64,000 nucleotides of DNA from Yinghuangia sp035454725 (GCF_051388935.1 NZ_JBPKBI010000016.1:1-64000); one strand, 5' to 3'. Positions 7,729 through 16,640 are shown, numbered from the stretch's first letter. The notes: a model not told the origin generated them from the sequence alone. A program made the numbers and translations.

Positions 7729-9168
7729 GTGGACGGGCCGACGGAGGACCAGGACGGCATCGCCGTGCTCGGCGCCGGCATCGCGGGGCTGGTCGCCGCG
7801 TACGAGCTGGAGGCGCTGGGACACCGGGTGACCGTCCTGGAGGGCAGCGAGCGGATCGGCGGGCGGATCCACACCCACCGCTTCGGCACCGCGGACGACG
7901 CCCCGCACGCCGAGCTCGGCGCGATGCGCATCCCCGCGACCCACGAACTGACCATGCGGTACGTGCACAAGCTCGGCCTCGCGACCGCGCTGCGCCCGTT
8001 CCCGACGATCCTGAGCGACGACCACAACCGCTTGGACACCGGCAGCGGCTTCGTCCGCGTGAAGGACGCCGCCAAGGCCCTCGTGGCCGACTTACGGCGT
8101 GAAGTCGACACGGGCGCCTACAAGCCCGAGACCGTCCTGTTCGGCGCCTGGCTGGCCGCGGTCGTCCGCGCCATCAGCCCCGCCGAGCTGCGCGACAACC
8201 TCGCCGCCGACCTCGCCGCGCTGCTCCCGCTCGCCGACCGCCTCGACCTGACGCCGTACCTCCACGGCCCGCGAAGCGAGCGCATCGACCTCGGCGCGGT
8301 CTTCCGCGAACACCCCGAGCTGCGCGCGGGATGTACCCCGCGCCTGTACGTGTTCCTCGACGATCTCCTGCTGGAGACCGGCACCAGCCTGATGTACCTC
8401 AGCGGCGGGATGAGCCGCCTCGTGGAACGCCTCGCGGACCGCATCCGAGGGCCGATCCTGCCGGGCCGGGAGGTCGTCGGCCTGCACGTCGGCGACGACG
8501 CGGTCCGCGTCACGCTGCGCCACGGAACGCACCGGCCGACCCACCGGCACCCGGCCGCGCTGTGCACGCTGCCGTTCTCTGTGCTGCGCAAGATCCCGCT
8601 CGACGGCGTCGACGCCGACAAACGGGACGTCATCAACACCATGGAGTACGGATCCGCCACCAAGATCGCCCTGCTGTGCCGCGAGGCGTTCTGGGAACGC
8701 GCGGGAATCCGCGGCGGCGCGTCGGCCACCGGAGGCCGCACCCGCCAGACGTACTACCCGCCGCGGGAAGGAGCCCCTCGGCGGGAAGCGGTGCTCCTGG
8801 GCTCGTACGCCATCGCCGAGGACGCCCACCTGCTCGGGAAGTTCCCCGCCGAAGCCAGGCACGCCGCCGTCGTGGACGAACTCGCGCCGCTGCACCCGGA
8901 GTTGAAGGAACCCGGCATGGTGCTGGACGCGGCGAGCATCGCGTGGGCCGACAACCCGTGGAGCAACGGGTGCACGGCGATCCGCTGGCGCTGGGGCAGC
9001 GACGCCGACGGCAGCGACGAGGAAATGCGGCGCGCCGCCCGCCCTCAGGGGCGGCTCTTCTTCGCCGGCGAGCACTGCTCGACCACCCCGGCCTGGATCA
9101 ACGGCGCCATCGAGTCGGCACTCGGCGCGGTGGCCGCCATCGACACAGCACTCAGGAGATCTTGGTGA
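7729..9168 (+). CDS. FAD-dependent L-tryptophan oxidase, RebO/StaO/VioA-like
   Basis: A 479-residue flavin amine oxidase. The FAD dinucleotide loop is GAGIAG at residues 15-20, followed by the acidic strand TVLEGSERIGGRI, a GELGAMRIP-like substrate-site segment (AELGAMRIPATH), and the C-terminal FAD motif FFAGEHCSTTPAWINGAIESALGA. This family oxidises L-Trp (or chloro-Trp) to the imine of indole-3-pyruvate with release of peroxide. The assignment to tryptophan rests mainly on the next gene, a RebD/VioB-type enzyme whose GTG start overlaps this stop by 4 bases, so the two are translationally coupled. GTG 7729 follows a GGGAGG ribosome site. A generic L-amino-acid oxidase role is the alternative. 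Confidence 0.88.
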   Translation: MDGPTEDQDGIAVLGAGIAGLVAAYELEALGHRVTVLEGSERIGGRIHTHRFGTADDAPHAELGAMRIPATHELTMRYVHKLGLATALRPFPTILSDDHNRLDTGSGFVRVKDAAKALVADLRREVDTGAYKPETVLFGAWLAAVVRAISPAELRDNLAADLAALLPLADRLDLTPYLHGPRSERIDLGAVFREHPELRAGCTPRLYVFLDDLLLETGTSLMYLSGGMSRLVERLADRIRGPILPGREVVGLHVGDDAVRVTLRHGTHRPTHRHPAALCTLPFSVLRKIPLDGVDADKRDVINTMEYGSATKIALLCREAFWERAGIRGGASATGGRTRQTYYPPREGAPRREAVLLGSYAIAEDAHLLGKFPAEARHAAVVDELAPLHPELKEPGMVLDAASIAWADNPWSNGCTAIRWRWGSDADGSDEEMRRAARPQGRLFFAGEHCSTTPAWINGAIESALGAVAAIDTALRRSW

Positions 9169-12100
9169 GCGTCTTCGACGTACCTCGCCTGCACTTCGCC
9201 GGCACCGCGGTCACGCGCCTCCCCACCGGTCCGCGCAGCGGCCTGTACGACCTCGCGCACAACCGGGCGGTGACCGCCGACGGCAAGCCGTTCCCGACCG
9301 ACCGTCCGGCCGGGGAGTACCACGACCACCTCGACACCCTCGGCCACCGCTACGAACCCGACGGGCGGGCCACCGAAGACGGGCGGTTCGGCACGGTCAA
9401 GGGCTGGAACTTCGGGGGCAACGGCCACTTCTGGGTCGACGCCCGGGTCACGGGCTGGGAAGCCGCGCCCGGCGAGGCCGACACCCGCGACCCGGTCGTC
9501 GGCCGACACGTCGACATGTGGGGCCACTACAACGACTACCTGGCCACCACGTTCAACCGCGCCCGCGTCCTCGACATCGACCCCGCGTCCAACTGGACCA
9601 CCACCGTCATGGCCGGCGGATTCGGTTTCGGCCGCCTGGGCCGCTCGCACGAGTCGGGTTCCATGGCGATCGGCGCGGTCACCGGCCTCCAGCCGCCGCG
9701 CTGGCAGAACTCACACCACATCCTCGACACCGGCGACCATCCACTCGCCGCTCTATTCCGGCGTTCGGTCGTCCACCAATTCGTCGTGGACGCCGACCAG
9801 GGCCTGGAGTGGTTCGCGGAGGCCGAGGCCTCCGAAGCCGCACGGCGGCTGCGCGCCCGCGCCGCGGAGGACGGCTACGGCGGCCTGGTGGTCCGGTTCG
9901 CGCTGAGCAACATGGCCGCCCCCCGGACATGCGACGCCCCCGACCTGTGGCAGGTACGCGGAACCATCGCCGCATGGCGCCGAGACGAGGAACGCACCTG
10001 TCCGGCAGGGCGGTTGCTCAGCGCCCGCGACCCGCGCCGACGCGGCACCGCGACCCCGCTGCACAACGCCGCGGTACGCGTGACCGCCGAACACACCACG
10101 TTGGACCTCGTCACCGCGATCCCGGCCGTCAGCCGCGGCGCGGATCCCGGTCCGGAGCGCATCCACCCGCTCGGACCCCGCCTCGACGCCGGCGACCTCG
10201 AACTGCGCACCCGCGACACCCGGCGGCTGGTCGCCCGCGTTCCCCGCGACGCCTACCTCGGCGACACCGACACCACCGGCGGGCTCGTCACCGTCCCCAC
10301 CAGACCCGAGCACGCGGCGGAACTCACCGACGCCGCCGGCCCCGCCGAGCCGCTGGTGCTCCTGGGCACGCTTCCCGGCCGCGACCCGGAAGTGCTTCTC
10401 GCCGAAGAGGAAACAGTCGTCTGCGTCGACGAATCCGCGCTCATCCTCGACCCCGCCGACCCGAGCGCCGATGCCCTCGGCACCGAAGTGCCGCTACGCG
10501 CCTACCGCCTCGGCCGACCTGCCGAATCCCGCCTGCGCGTACGGCAGTTCTTCAATCCCCGCGCCCTGCCCGGGGATCCGCGGGCAGGCGCCGAAGCCCG
10601 CTGCGATGACGTGCACATCGTCGACATCCGTTGCCGACAGTCCCCGGTACAAGGGGAGGGGCCAAGCTGGGCGGACACCTGCGTCGTGACCACCGGCACC
10701 GACGGGCGTGCCCACCTCGCCGTCCGGTACGCCTCGGCCGGAGCCACGCGCCTGCTCGTCGTCCCCGAAGACGACGAACTCCCGTGGGATGCCGACGAAT
10801 CCGGGTCGGCCGCCCGCGCGTACGACAACGACGACCGCCTCGGCTACTGGCCTGCCGTGTGCGCGGTCGACGTACGCGTGCTGCCCGACACCCGGCATCT
10901 CGACGACATCCCCCGCGACCAGGTCACCTTCGACGTGCTCTACCGCGAGGTGTTCGCGCCCTACGAACTGCTGTACTCCTTCATGAAGGACGAGATCTTC
11001 AGCCTCGCCGACCGATCCCGTGTCGCCACGCACGCGCGTCTGATCTGGCTCATGTGCGACCCGCAGAACCGCGACAAGACGTTCTACATGCCCTCCACCC
11101 GCGACATGACCGCACCCCAGGCGCGGCTGCTGCTGGCCTACCTGCGCCAAGACGAGTCCAGCCGCCGCCCGCCGCCCCGGCTCGTCCCCCGGCGGGGCCG
11201 CGACGGCGCGATCACCACACGCGGCCGGCTCTACGACGGCCTCTGCCAGGCCGCCGGCGCCGAACTCGCCGTCATGATGCAGTACTTGTACGCCGCCTGG
11301 TCGATCCCGCTCCACGAGGCCGGACGCGAACTCGTCGAACGCGGCGCCTGGACCAAGGAACAACTCCACCTCGCATGCGGCGACGGCGCCGAAACCCTCT
11401 CCAACGGCATGCGCGGCACGCTCCTCGGTGTCGCCCGCGAGGAGATGATGCACTTCCTGGTGATCAACAACATCATCACCGCGATGGGCCAGCCCTTCCA
11501 TCTGCCGCACATCGACTTCGGGACCCGCAACAGCGGCCTGCGGCTGCCGCTCGACCTGTGTCTGGAAGGCTTCGGACTGGGCAGCGTCCAGCGGTTCATC
11601 GCGCTCGAACAGCCGTACGGCGGCCTCCCCGACCTTGAGGCGGACACCGCCGGCCCCCGCAACGACACCGGCCCGTACCCGTACCAGTCGCTCAGCGACC
11701 TGTATGCCGCCATTCGCGAAGGCCTGGCCACCGTGCCCAATCTCTTCCTCGTCGACCGGGGGAGGGGCGGAGGCGAACACCACCTGTTCATGCGCAAATC
11801 CGTCAACGCGGTTCACCCCGACTACCAGTTGGAGGTCGATGACGTCGCCAGCGCGCAGTTCGCGATCGACTTCGTCACCGAACACAGCGAAGGCGACGTC
11901 CTCCACGGCAAGCAGCACGGCGAAGAGTCCCACTACGACACGTTCCTGCGGCTCTCGGACCTGCTGACCGCCGAACACCTCGCCACCGGCCGACCGCAGG
12001 ACTGCGCTCGGCGGCGCCCACCCTGGACCCCCGCGTATCCGGTGCTGCGCAACCCCTCCCTGCACGCCGGGAACCCGGCCCGCGAACACGTGAGCGACCC

Positions 12101-12497
12101 CGAGGCACGCGCCGCACTCGTGGTGTTCAACCGCTCGTACTTCCTGATGAACCAGCTGATGATCCAGCACTTCTGTGCGGCGCCCGACGCCAGCCTGCGC
12201 CGTTCACAGCTCATGAACGCCGCCATCGACGTCATGGCCGGCATGATGCGGCCCCTCGCCGAACACCTGGTGACGCTGCCCTCCGGGCGGCCCGGGCGCA
12301 CCGCCGGACCGTCCTTCGAACTGGAGGAACAGCCCGGACTCATCCCGCGCCCCGACGTCGCCATGCGGTCGATCAGCCTTCGCTTCGCCCATCTCGCCGT
12401 CATGGCCGCCGAACTGCCCGGCCTGCCCACCCGCGTTCCGGAGCTCATGCAGCATTACGCCGACTATTTCCGCACGTTCGACCCCACGCGAGCGTAA
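9165..12497 (+). CDS. chromopyrrolate/iminophenylpyruvate-dimer synthase, RebD/StaD/VioB-like
   Basis: An 1110-residue protein with the two-part layout of VioB, RebD and StaD. The N-terminal part opens FDVPRLHFAGTA and contains WGHYNDYLATTFNRARV, a conserved block of this family. Around residues 620-640 it has CDPQNRDKTFYMPSTRD. The C-terminal ferritin-like part starts near residue 695 with LAVMMQYLYAAWSIP and includes REEMMHFLVINN near 757 and GGEHHLFM further on, supplying Glu and His iron ligands. The family couples two indole-3-pyruvate imines from the partner oxidase, giving chromopyrrolic acid or, with extra enzymes, violacein precursors. The gene is intact and full length. No RebC, RebP, glycosyltransferase or VioE-like gene follows, so the end product is open. 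Confidence 0.92.
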   Translation: MSVFDVPRLHFAGTAVTRLPTGPRSGLYDLAHNRAVTADGKPFPTDRPAGEYHDHLDTLGHRYEPDGRATEDGRFGTVKGWNFGGNGHFWVDARVTGWEAAPGEADTRDPVVGRHVDMWGHYNDYLATTFNRARVLDIDPASNWTTTVMAGGFGFGRLGRSHESGSMAIGAVTGLQPPRWQNSHHILDTGDHPLAALFRRSVVHQFVVDADQGLEWFAEAEASEAARRLRARAAEDGYGGLVVRFALSNMAAPRTCDAPDLWQVRGTIAAWRRDEERTCPAGRLLSARDPRRRGTATPLHNAAVRVTAEHTTLDLVTAIPAVSRGADPGPERIHPLGPRLDAGDLELRTRDTRRLVARVPRDAYLGDTDTTGGLVTVPTRPEHAAELTDAAGPAEPLVLLGTLPGRDPEVLLAEEETVVCVDESALILDPADPSADALGTEVPLRAYRLGRPAESRLRVRQFFNPRALPGDPRAGAEARCDDVHIVDIRCRQSPVQGEGPSWADTCVVTTGTDGRAHLAVRYASAGATRLLVVPEDDELPWDADESGSAARAYDNDDRLGYWPAVCAVDVRVLPDTRHLDDIPRDQVTFDVLYREVFAPYELLYSFMKDEIFSLADRSRVATHARLIWLMCDPQNRDKTFYMPSTRDMTAPQARLLLAYLRQDESSRRPPPRLVPRRGRDGAITTRGRLYDGLCQAAGAELAVMMQYLYAAWSIPLHEAGRELVERGAWTKEQLHLACGDGAETLSNGMRGTLLGVAREEMMHFLVINNIITAMGQPFHLPHIDFGTRNSGLRLPLDLCLEGFGLGSVQRFIALEQPYGGLPDLEADTAGPRNDTGPYPYQSLSDLYAAIREGLATVPNLFLVDRGRGGGEHHLFMRKSVNAVHPDYQLEVDDVASAQFAIDFVTEHSEGDVLHGKQHGEESHYDTFLRLSDLLTAEHLATGRPQDCARRRPPWTPAYPVLRNPSLHAGNPAREHVSDPEARAALVVFNRSYFLMNQLMIQHFCAAPDASLRRSQLMNAAIDVMAGMMRPLAEHLVTLPSGRPGRTAGPSFELEEQPGLIPRPDVAMRSISLRFAHLAVMAAELPGLPTRVPELMQHYADYFRTFDPTRA

Positions 12498-12641
12498 GAG
12501 GTGTCCGGGAAGGCCGCCGGGGCCGTCGCACGGCAGGCCCGGCGGCCCTCCCGCACACGGCATCCGCGGCACGGGGTCTGAAGGACGGGCCATCCCGGAC
12601 GTCTCTCTTCGGGCCATCCCCCTCGACCCCTCGCCGACGCC

Positions 12642-12750
12642 CTCGACCACGAGGCAGGAACGTCCCTACGAGAGCAGGCGACTTGCCCGCGCTCGGATAG
12701 CCGACAAGCGCGACTCGACCACGAGGCAGGAACGTCCCTACGAGAGCAGG
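12642..12750. repeat. two identical 37-bp repeats around a 35-bp spacer (CRISPR-like mini-array)
   Basis: The 37 bases at 12642-12678 recur exactly at 12714-12750, separated by 35 unique bases (12679-12713). The repeat length, spacer length and identity fit a minimal CRISPR unit, and the repeat core GGAACGTCCC is nearly self-complementary. Read on the - strand with the adjoining G, the spacer encodes VALVGYPSAGKS, the G1 (P-loop) motif of actinobacterial Obg GTPases, and the resemblance stops at the repeat edge. No cas gene is in the window. The alternative is a partial tandem duplication in the decayed regulator frame around it, since the 72-base period keeps that frame open. Confidence 0.5.
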
Positions 12751-12952
12751 GCCTTGATGCACCATCCGGCTCCGACGGGCAGATCGACCGGCTGTGCCTC
12801 CGCCTGGAGACGCGCCTGCGGCACGGCCCCGCCCTGATCGTCCTCGACGACCTGCACTGGGCCGACAACGTCACTCTGGCCCCCTGCACGCCCTCGTCGG
12901 CCGCTTCGCCGGCCGGCCGGTGGTGTGGGTGCTCGCCTGCGCCGACGACATT
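12751..12952 (+). pseudogene. LAL/LuxR-type regulator remnant, AAA ATPase Walker B region
   Basis: The + strand reads QIDRLCLRLETRLRHGPALIVLDDLHWAD, with the Walker B LIVLDDLHWAD at about 12834-12863, then breaks. After a one-base frame change near 12880 it resumes as PLHALVGRFAGRPVVWVLACADD. This is the nucleotide-binding domain of large ATP-binding LuxR-family (LAL) regulators. No start, Walker A, helical repeats or C-terminal LuxR domain remain. Rebeccamycin and staurosporine clusters carry LAL regulators (RebR, StaR), so this may be the dead regulator of the neighbouring indole genes. Confidence 0.65.
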
Positions 12953-13108
12953 CGGCGCTGTCAAGCGTGCCGGCCCGCTCGTCCGAGCGGGACGCTTCGG
13001 GCGAAGCGGGGCAGCGCCGAGTGCCGACCGTCGCGCGAACGCCCGACACCACGTGATCGCGCGGGACCTCCGTGGCGCGCTTGTCACTTACGTTGCGCAA
13101 ATGATTGC

Positions 13109-13948
13109 ATGCATAACGTGACCAAACACGATCCTGCGAACGCCCAAAGCGACCCCACCACCGCCGTCGACATCACCCGCCCCAGCCAGGCCCGCTGCTG
13201 GAACAACTGGCTCGGCGGCATGCACAACTTCTCGGGGGACCGTGCGTTGGCCAACAGGCTTGCGGCGGAGAACCCCGGGCTCGTCGAACGGGTGCGCACC
13301 ACCCGGCATTTCCTTACCCGCGGCGTGCGCTACCTGGCGCGCGAAGCCGGCATCAGGCAGTTCCTGGACATCGGTTCGGGACTCCCGGTGGCCGGCAACA
13401 CACACGAGATCGCGCAACAGGCGGCGCCCGACGCGCGTGTCGTCTATGCCGACAACGACCCGCAGGTGGTGTTGTACGCCCGCGAGATCCTCGCCGCCGC
13501 CGAGGCCGAGGGAGTGGCTTACCTCGACGCCTCGCTGCTCGAACCCAAGACGGTTCTCGACGCGGCCTCGGAAACGCTGGACCTGTCGCAGCCGGTCGCG
13601 ATCGTGCTCAGCGGCATCCTCGGTCACGTCCCCACCTACGAGCAGGCCCGCTCGATCGTCGAGGACCTGATGGCTCCGCTGCCGACCGGGAGCCACCTGC
13701 TGTCCCACGACATCAGCGACGTCGACTCGCACTGGCGTGCGATCCAGACGCGGCACAACAAGACGGCTCCGCTCGCCTACAACCTGCGTTCGCCGGAACA
13801 GATCGCCGGCTTCTTCGAGGGCTTGGAGCTCGTCGACCCCGGCATCGTCCCCGTGGCCGAGTGGCGCCGCGACGCCGACAGCCGCTACTCGCGCGACTGG
13901 GCCGACAGCGTGGCCGACCTCGTCGGCGGAATCGGCCGCAAGCCCTGA
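13109..13948 (+). CDS. SAM-dependent methyltransferase, DUF574/Methyltransf_19 type
   Basis: A 279-residue protein of the large actinobacterial SAM-methyltransferase family formerly DUF574. Family marks are the RCWNNWLGGMHNF segment near the N terminus, the SAM loop FLDIGSGLP, the acidic strand VVYADNDPQVV, and DASLLEP. Substrates of this paralogous family are unknown; members often sit beside regulatory genes. There is no ribosome site before ATG 13109. An 8-base palindrome TTGCGCAA (13093-13100) and GCATGC lie just upstream, where a promoter or operator would be for a leaderless or short-leader message. A GTG at 13118 is an alternative start. Confidence 0.85.
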   Translation: MHNVTKHDPANAQSDPTTAVDITRPSQARCWNNWLGGMHNFSGDRALANRLAAENPGLVERVRTTRHFLTRGVRYLAREAGIRQFLDIGSGLPVAGNTHEIAQQAAPDARVVYADNDPQVVLYAREILAAAEAEGVAYLDASLLEPKTVLDAASETLDLSQPVAIVLSGILGHVPTYEQARSIVEDLMAPLPTGSHLLSHDISDVDSHWRAIQTRHNKTAPLAYNLRSPEQIAGFFEGLELVDPGIVPVAEWRRDADSRYSRDWADSVADLVGGIGRKP

Positions 13949-14098
13949 TCGTCGGGTCGTCGGTTCCGGTGCCGAGACCGGTGTCGAGCCTGCGCGGCCC
14001 CGGCCGGGGCGACACCCCGCGGGGCGGCGAGAGCCCCCGGCGACCCGGCAGGACAACCGACCACGCCGGCCGAACCGCGACCACGCCCGTCCCCGGCC

Positions 14099-14656
14099 TC
14101 ACCCGGCACCTCCGAGGACGCGTCCGCGTGCGTCGGCGGACCACCCGGAGGCGGCTGACTGCGACCTGCCCAAGGCGTTCGCCGCAGCTGTCGCCCGCAG
14201 CGCTTCCAACCGGCCGACCTGGCCCTCCGCCCGCTTGATCAACTCGTCGAGGCGGTCGGCGTCGAGCCGGGAATCCGTCGGGACGAGCGTACGCAGCGAT
14301 CGCCAACACGCGGCCTTGCCCTCGACACCCAAAAAGAGTGTCTCCAATTCGAGGACATCGCTGAGAGGAGCCCGTCGCCGCACCCGCCCGTTCGGCTTCA
14401 AACGCCCCAGCTTCTCCGCGAGCACCCCGACAGCGGATTTACCGCGGGTGGGTTTCACATGGAGAGACCGCATGATTTCGCGCATCGCCTCGCGGTCCTG
14501 CGCGATATCCCGCTCCAATTCGCGCAACACCGGACCGTCCGGCGCATCCGCCCGGGTCCGGGCCAGCCGCTTCGCCAACGCCAACCCGGCCGAAGATCCG
14601 GCGTAATGGTCCCCGAGGTAAATCCGCAAAGCCTGCGGAGTCGGTGTGCCTCGCAT
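14099..14656 (-). CDS. hypothetical helical protein
   Basis: A 185-residue protein with no family I can name. The first 60 residues form amphipathic helices (QALRIYLGDHYAGSSAGLAL, then LERDIAQDREAMREIM), followed by a basic stretch, a second helical pair around SDVLELETLFLGVEGK, and a Gly/Ala/Arg-rich tail. The pattern suggests a four-helix bundle, somewhat like ferritin-like or DUF892-type proteins, but metal ligands are not evident. ATG 14656 has GGAAGG six bases upstream. It is convergent with the methyltransferase gene and stands alone. Confidence 0.65.
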   Translation of the reverse strand: MRGTPTPQALRIYLGDHYAGSSAGLALAKRLARTRADAPDGPVLRELERDIAQDREAMREIMRSLHVKPTRGKSAVGVLAEKLGRLKPNGRVRRRAPLSDVLELETLFLGVEGKAACWRSLRTLVPTDSRLDADRLDELIKRAEGQVGRLEALRATAAANALGRSQSAASGWSADARGRVLGGAG

Positions 14657-14716
14657 GACCAGCCTTCCGACAGCAAGGGTTTCAGGTCGTATCCGGCGCC
14701 CGCGCGCCGGGTGCGT

Positions 14717-14845
14717 TCAGTGACGGCCGCGAGCGGTGTCGGACGCCCCGCCGAACAACCGGGCCACGGCCCGGAAAGGCAAGGTGACCACGGTTGCTAT
14801 CGCGCTTCCTATCTTGCGCAGAACGTCTGCGATCGCCCTGAACAC
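14717..14845 (-). CDS. LPFR-motif small protein
   Basis: A 42-residue protein starting at GTG 14845 behind a perfect GGAGG. It reads ADVLRKIGSAIATVVTLPF and then RAVARLFGGAS, with the LPFR motif in the middle. Short proteins with this motif are widespread and poorly studied in Streptomyces. The first 25 residues could form one amphipathic or membrane-associated helix, and the tail is basic. Its small size, strong ribosome site and recognisable motif support a real gene. Function is unknown. Confidence 0.75.
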   Translation of the reverse strand: MFRAIADVLRKIGSAIATVVTLPFRAVARLFGGASDTARGRH

Positions 14846-15087
14846 GGGTCCTCCATTTCGTTGCCGACTGAATGCGGCACCGCCGGACCGCCGAGGTTCC
14901 CCGGACTGCCGCCGGCCCGCAAAGGGGTCGCCCCAGCGGTTGCCCGGGGATGTCGGCAAGAAACCAGCCCCTGTATGAGCGCCCGGCGGGGCGGTCTCGG
15001 CGCCGGGCGCGCGGTGGCGTTGCCAGGCCGGCCCGCGATGCGTCATGTCGGGTCAGACGGGCATACGCACCCTTGTATCCGCGCGTG

Positions 15088-15251
15088 NNNNNNNNNNNNN
15101 NNNNNNNNNNNNNNNNNNNNNNNNNNNNNNNNNNNNNNNNNNNNNNNNNNNNNNNNNNNNNNNNNNNNNNNNNNNNNNNNNNNNNNNNNNNNNNNNNNNN
15201 NNNNNNNNNNNNNNNNNNNNNNNNNNNNNNNNNNNNNNNNNNNNNNNNNNN
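15088..15251. other. assembly gap (164 N)
   Basis: A run of N with unequal flanks. Any gene or promoter spanning 15050-15300 cannot be read. Open frames crossing it are artefacts. Confidence 0.99.
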
Positions 15252-15306
15252 CCGGCACGCACACAAAGCAAGGAAACAAAGAAGGCGACAAACAAAGGAA
15301 GCCGTG

Positions 15307-15624
15307 ATGGGCCTGTTCGCGGATGACAGCGAAGAAGCGGCTACATACCACACGTGCCGCAATGTGCCGCAGAACGAACGGATCGCGCCCGACCACCTCG
15401 CCGCGGCCGGCGCTTACGCGGCCTCACTCGCGTGGGCGGGGCGACTCGCCCGGAACGAACGGCCGAGCAGTTTCGACCGCGCGCGGCATTTCGCCGCCGA
15501 GGCGGCCGAGGCGTTCATCGACCAAGCGGTCAAGGAGCACCCCGTCAGCGCGGAGGACATCGCAAGGGCCAAGCAATTGGCGGCCGAGAGATACGAAAAC
15601 GCGCTGCACGCCGAATACGCTTGA
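15307..15624 (+). CDS. hypothetical protein
   Basis: A 105-residue acidic, Ala-rich, mostly helical protein with no recognised family. It starts at ATG 15307 (GTG 15304 is possible) behind AAGGAAG. The body contains AAGAYAASLAWAGRLAR and AEAFIDQAVKEHPVSAEDIA, suggesting an all-helical fold. There is no signal peptide or membrane segment. The next gene begins 41 bases downstream on the same strand and is probably co-transcribed. Confidence 0.6.
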   Translation: MGLFADDSEEAATYHTCRNVPQNERIAPDHLAAAGAYAASLAWAGRLARNERPSSFDRARHFAAEAAEAFIDQAVKEHPVSAEDIARAKQLAAERYENALHAEYA

Positions 15625-15665
15625 GAGATTCCCCGAGGCCGAGACCACCGAAGAGGACAGCCGCC

Positions 15666-16106
15666 ATGCCCGAGCTCCCGCCGCCCCACGACGAGGCCCA
15701 CCGGCGCCCACCAGGCATGGACGACGCCACCGTCGAGGCCATGGGCAAGGTCAGTGAGGCCTGGGAGGCCACCGAACGCGCGCGCGGCCACCTCTACAGC
15801 TTCCACCAACTGACCGGCGGCGCCGACCGGATGCTGCACGAAGGCATCGCCATGCTGCGCGCGGCCGGTCACCACGACGCCGCGGACTTCCTGGAAACCG
15901 ACATCGCCGGACGCAACGTCATCCCCGGACACTGGACCTTCCAGATCATCGAGGCGTACGACGACACCTACTACCAGCCGTTCGCCCGCGCCGAAGCCCG
16001 CCTTCGCAAGGAACTGGCCGACGGCAAACGACACTTGTACGAAGCCGAGCTCAAACAGCGCGTACGCACCCACGGCCATCCCGATCACAGCTGGGGACCG
16101 GGCTGA
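15666..16106 (+). CDS. hypothetical protein
   Basis: A 146-residue soluble protein. It begins MPELPPPHDEAHRRPPGMDD and carries a helical core (EAMGKVSEAWEATERARGHL), then HHDAADFLETDIAGRNVIPGHW and a charged C-terminal helix. It looks like a conserved actinobacterial hypothetical whose central region resembles helical DUFs with an interrupted His/Asp pattern, but I cannot name it. It follows the 105-residue gene by 41 bases. Start ATG 15666 is supported only by position. Confidence 0.65.
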   Translation: MPELPPPHDEAHRRPPGMDDATVEAMGKVSEAWEATERARGHLYSFHQLTGGADRMLHEGIAMLRAAGHHDAADFLETDIAGRNVIPGHWTFQIIEAYDDTYYQPFARAEARLRKELADGKRHLYEAELKQRVRTHGHPDHSWGPG

Positions 16107-16175
16107 GCCGACGCCTCTGCGCCGGACGGCGGCGCCTGCCAAGACGGATGCGCCCGAGGGCACGGTCGGACACCG

Positions 16176-16640
16176 ATGAACGACGCGGAGCAGCCGCGCG
16201 GCTGCCTCGTCATGTTGCGGCGGCCCCGCACCCGACACCCGACACCCGAGCTCGCGGCTCTGGAGTACGCCCCCGACGGCGACGCCTACCGGATGCGGAG
16301 CCGTGACGGCGTGTGGCCGGGGAGTCGTGGCCGTCCGCGCAGCGCTCGTCGGCCGCGACGCGCGCTCGCGGCCCGAGTCCATGAGGACGACCGGCTCGAC
16401 CTGGCCGAACTGCCGATGCCCGACGACCCGGAAGCCCTGTGGGCGAAAGGGCTCGACGTCCCCCAGGCGGAGTCGTGGTGGCGGCGCCGCGAGCCGCGGT
16501 GCACGGGCGGTGACGGGCGCAGGCGCGGAAACGCACCGCGTGGTTCCGCCCGGCCGCCAAGCGTCGAAGCGGATCCTTCTGTCCACGACCGAGGCGTCCG
16601 GCTCGTCCCTTCGTTGATTCGGCCGCACCAACTCGGCCGG
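16176..16640 (+). other. possible degenerate ORF upstream of the protease operon
   Basis: From ATG 16176 the frame reads MNDAEQPRGCLVMLRRPR and later LDLAELPMPDDPEALWAKGL, which has protein-like composition, but the intervening and following parts are Arg/Gly-rich in the manner of out-of-frame GC-rich DNA, and the frame runs on as a shadow of the protease gene. I see no family. It may be a frameshifted remnant of a short gene, or chance. Confidence 0.3.

Noticed and set aside
8331..9164. Open frame upstream of and continuous with the RebD-like gene
   Set aside because: It overlaps the RebO-like oxidase in another frame, is Arg/Pro-rich as expected of a shadow frame, and the family start matches GTG 9165 behind AGGAGA.
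15043..15396. Open frames running through the N gap
   Set aside because: They consist largely of undefined residues and have no start signals.
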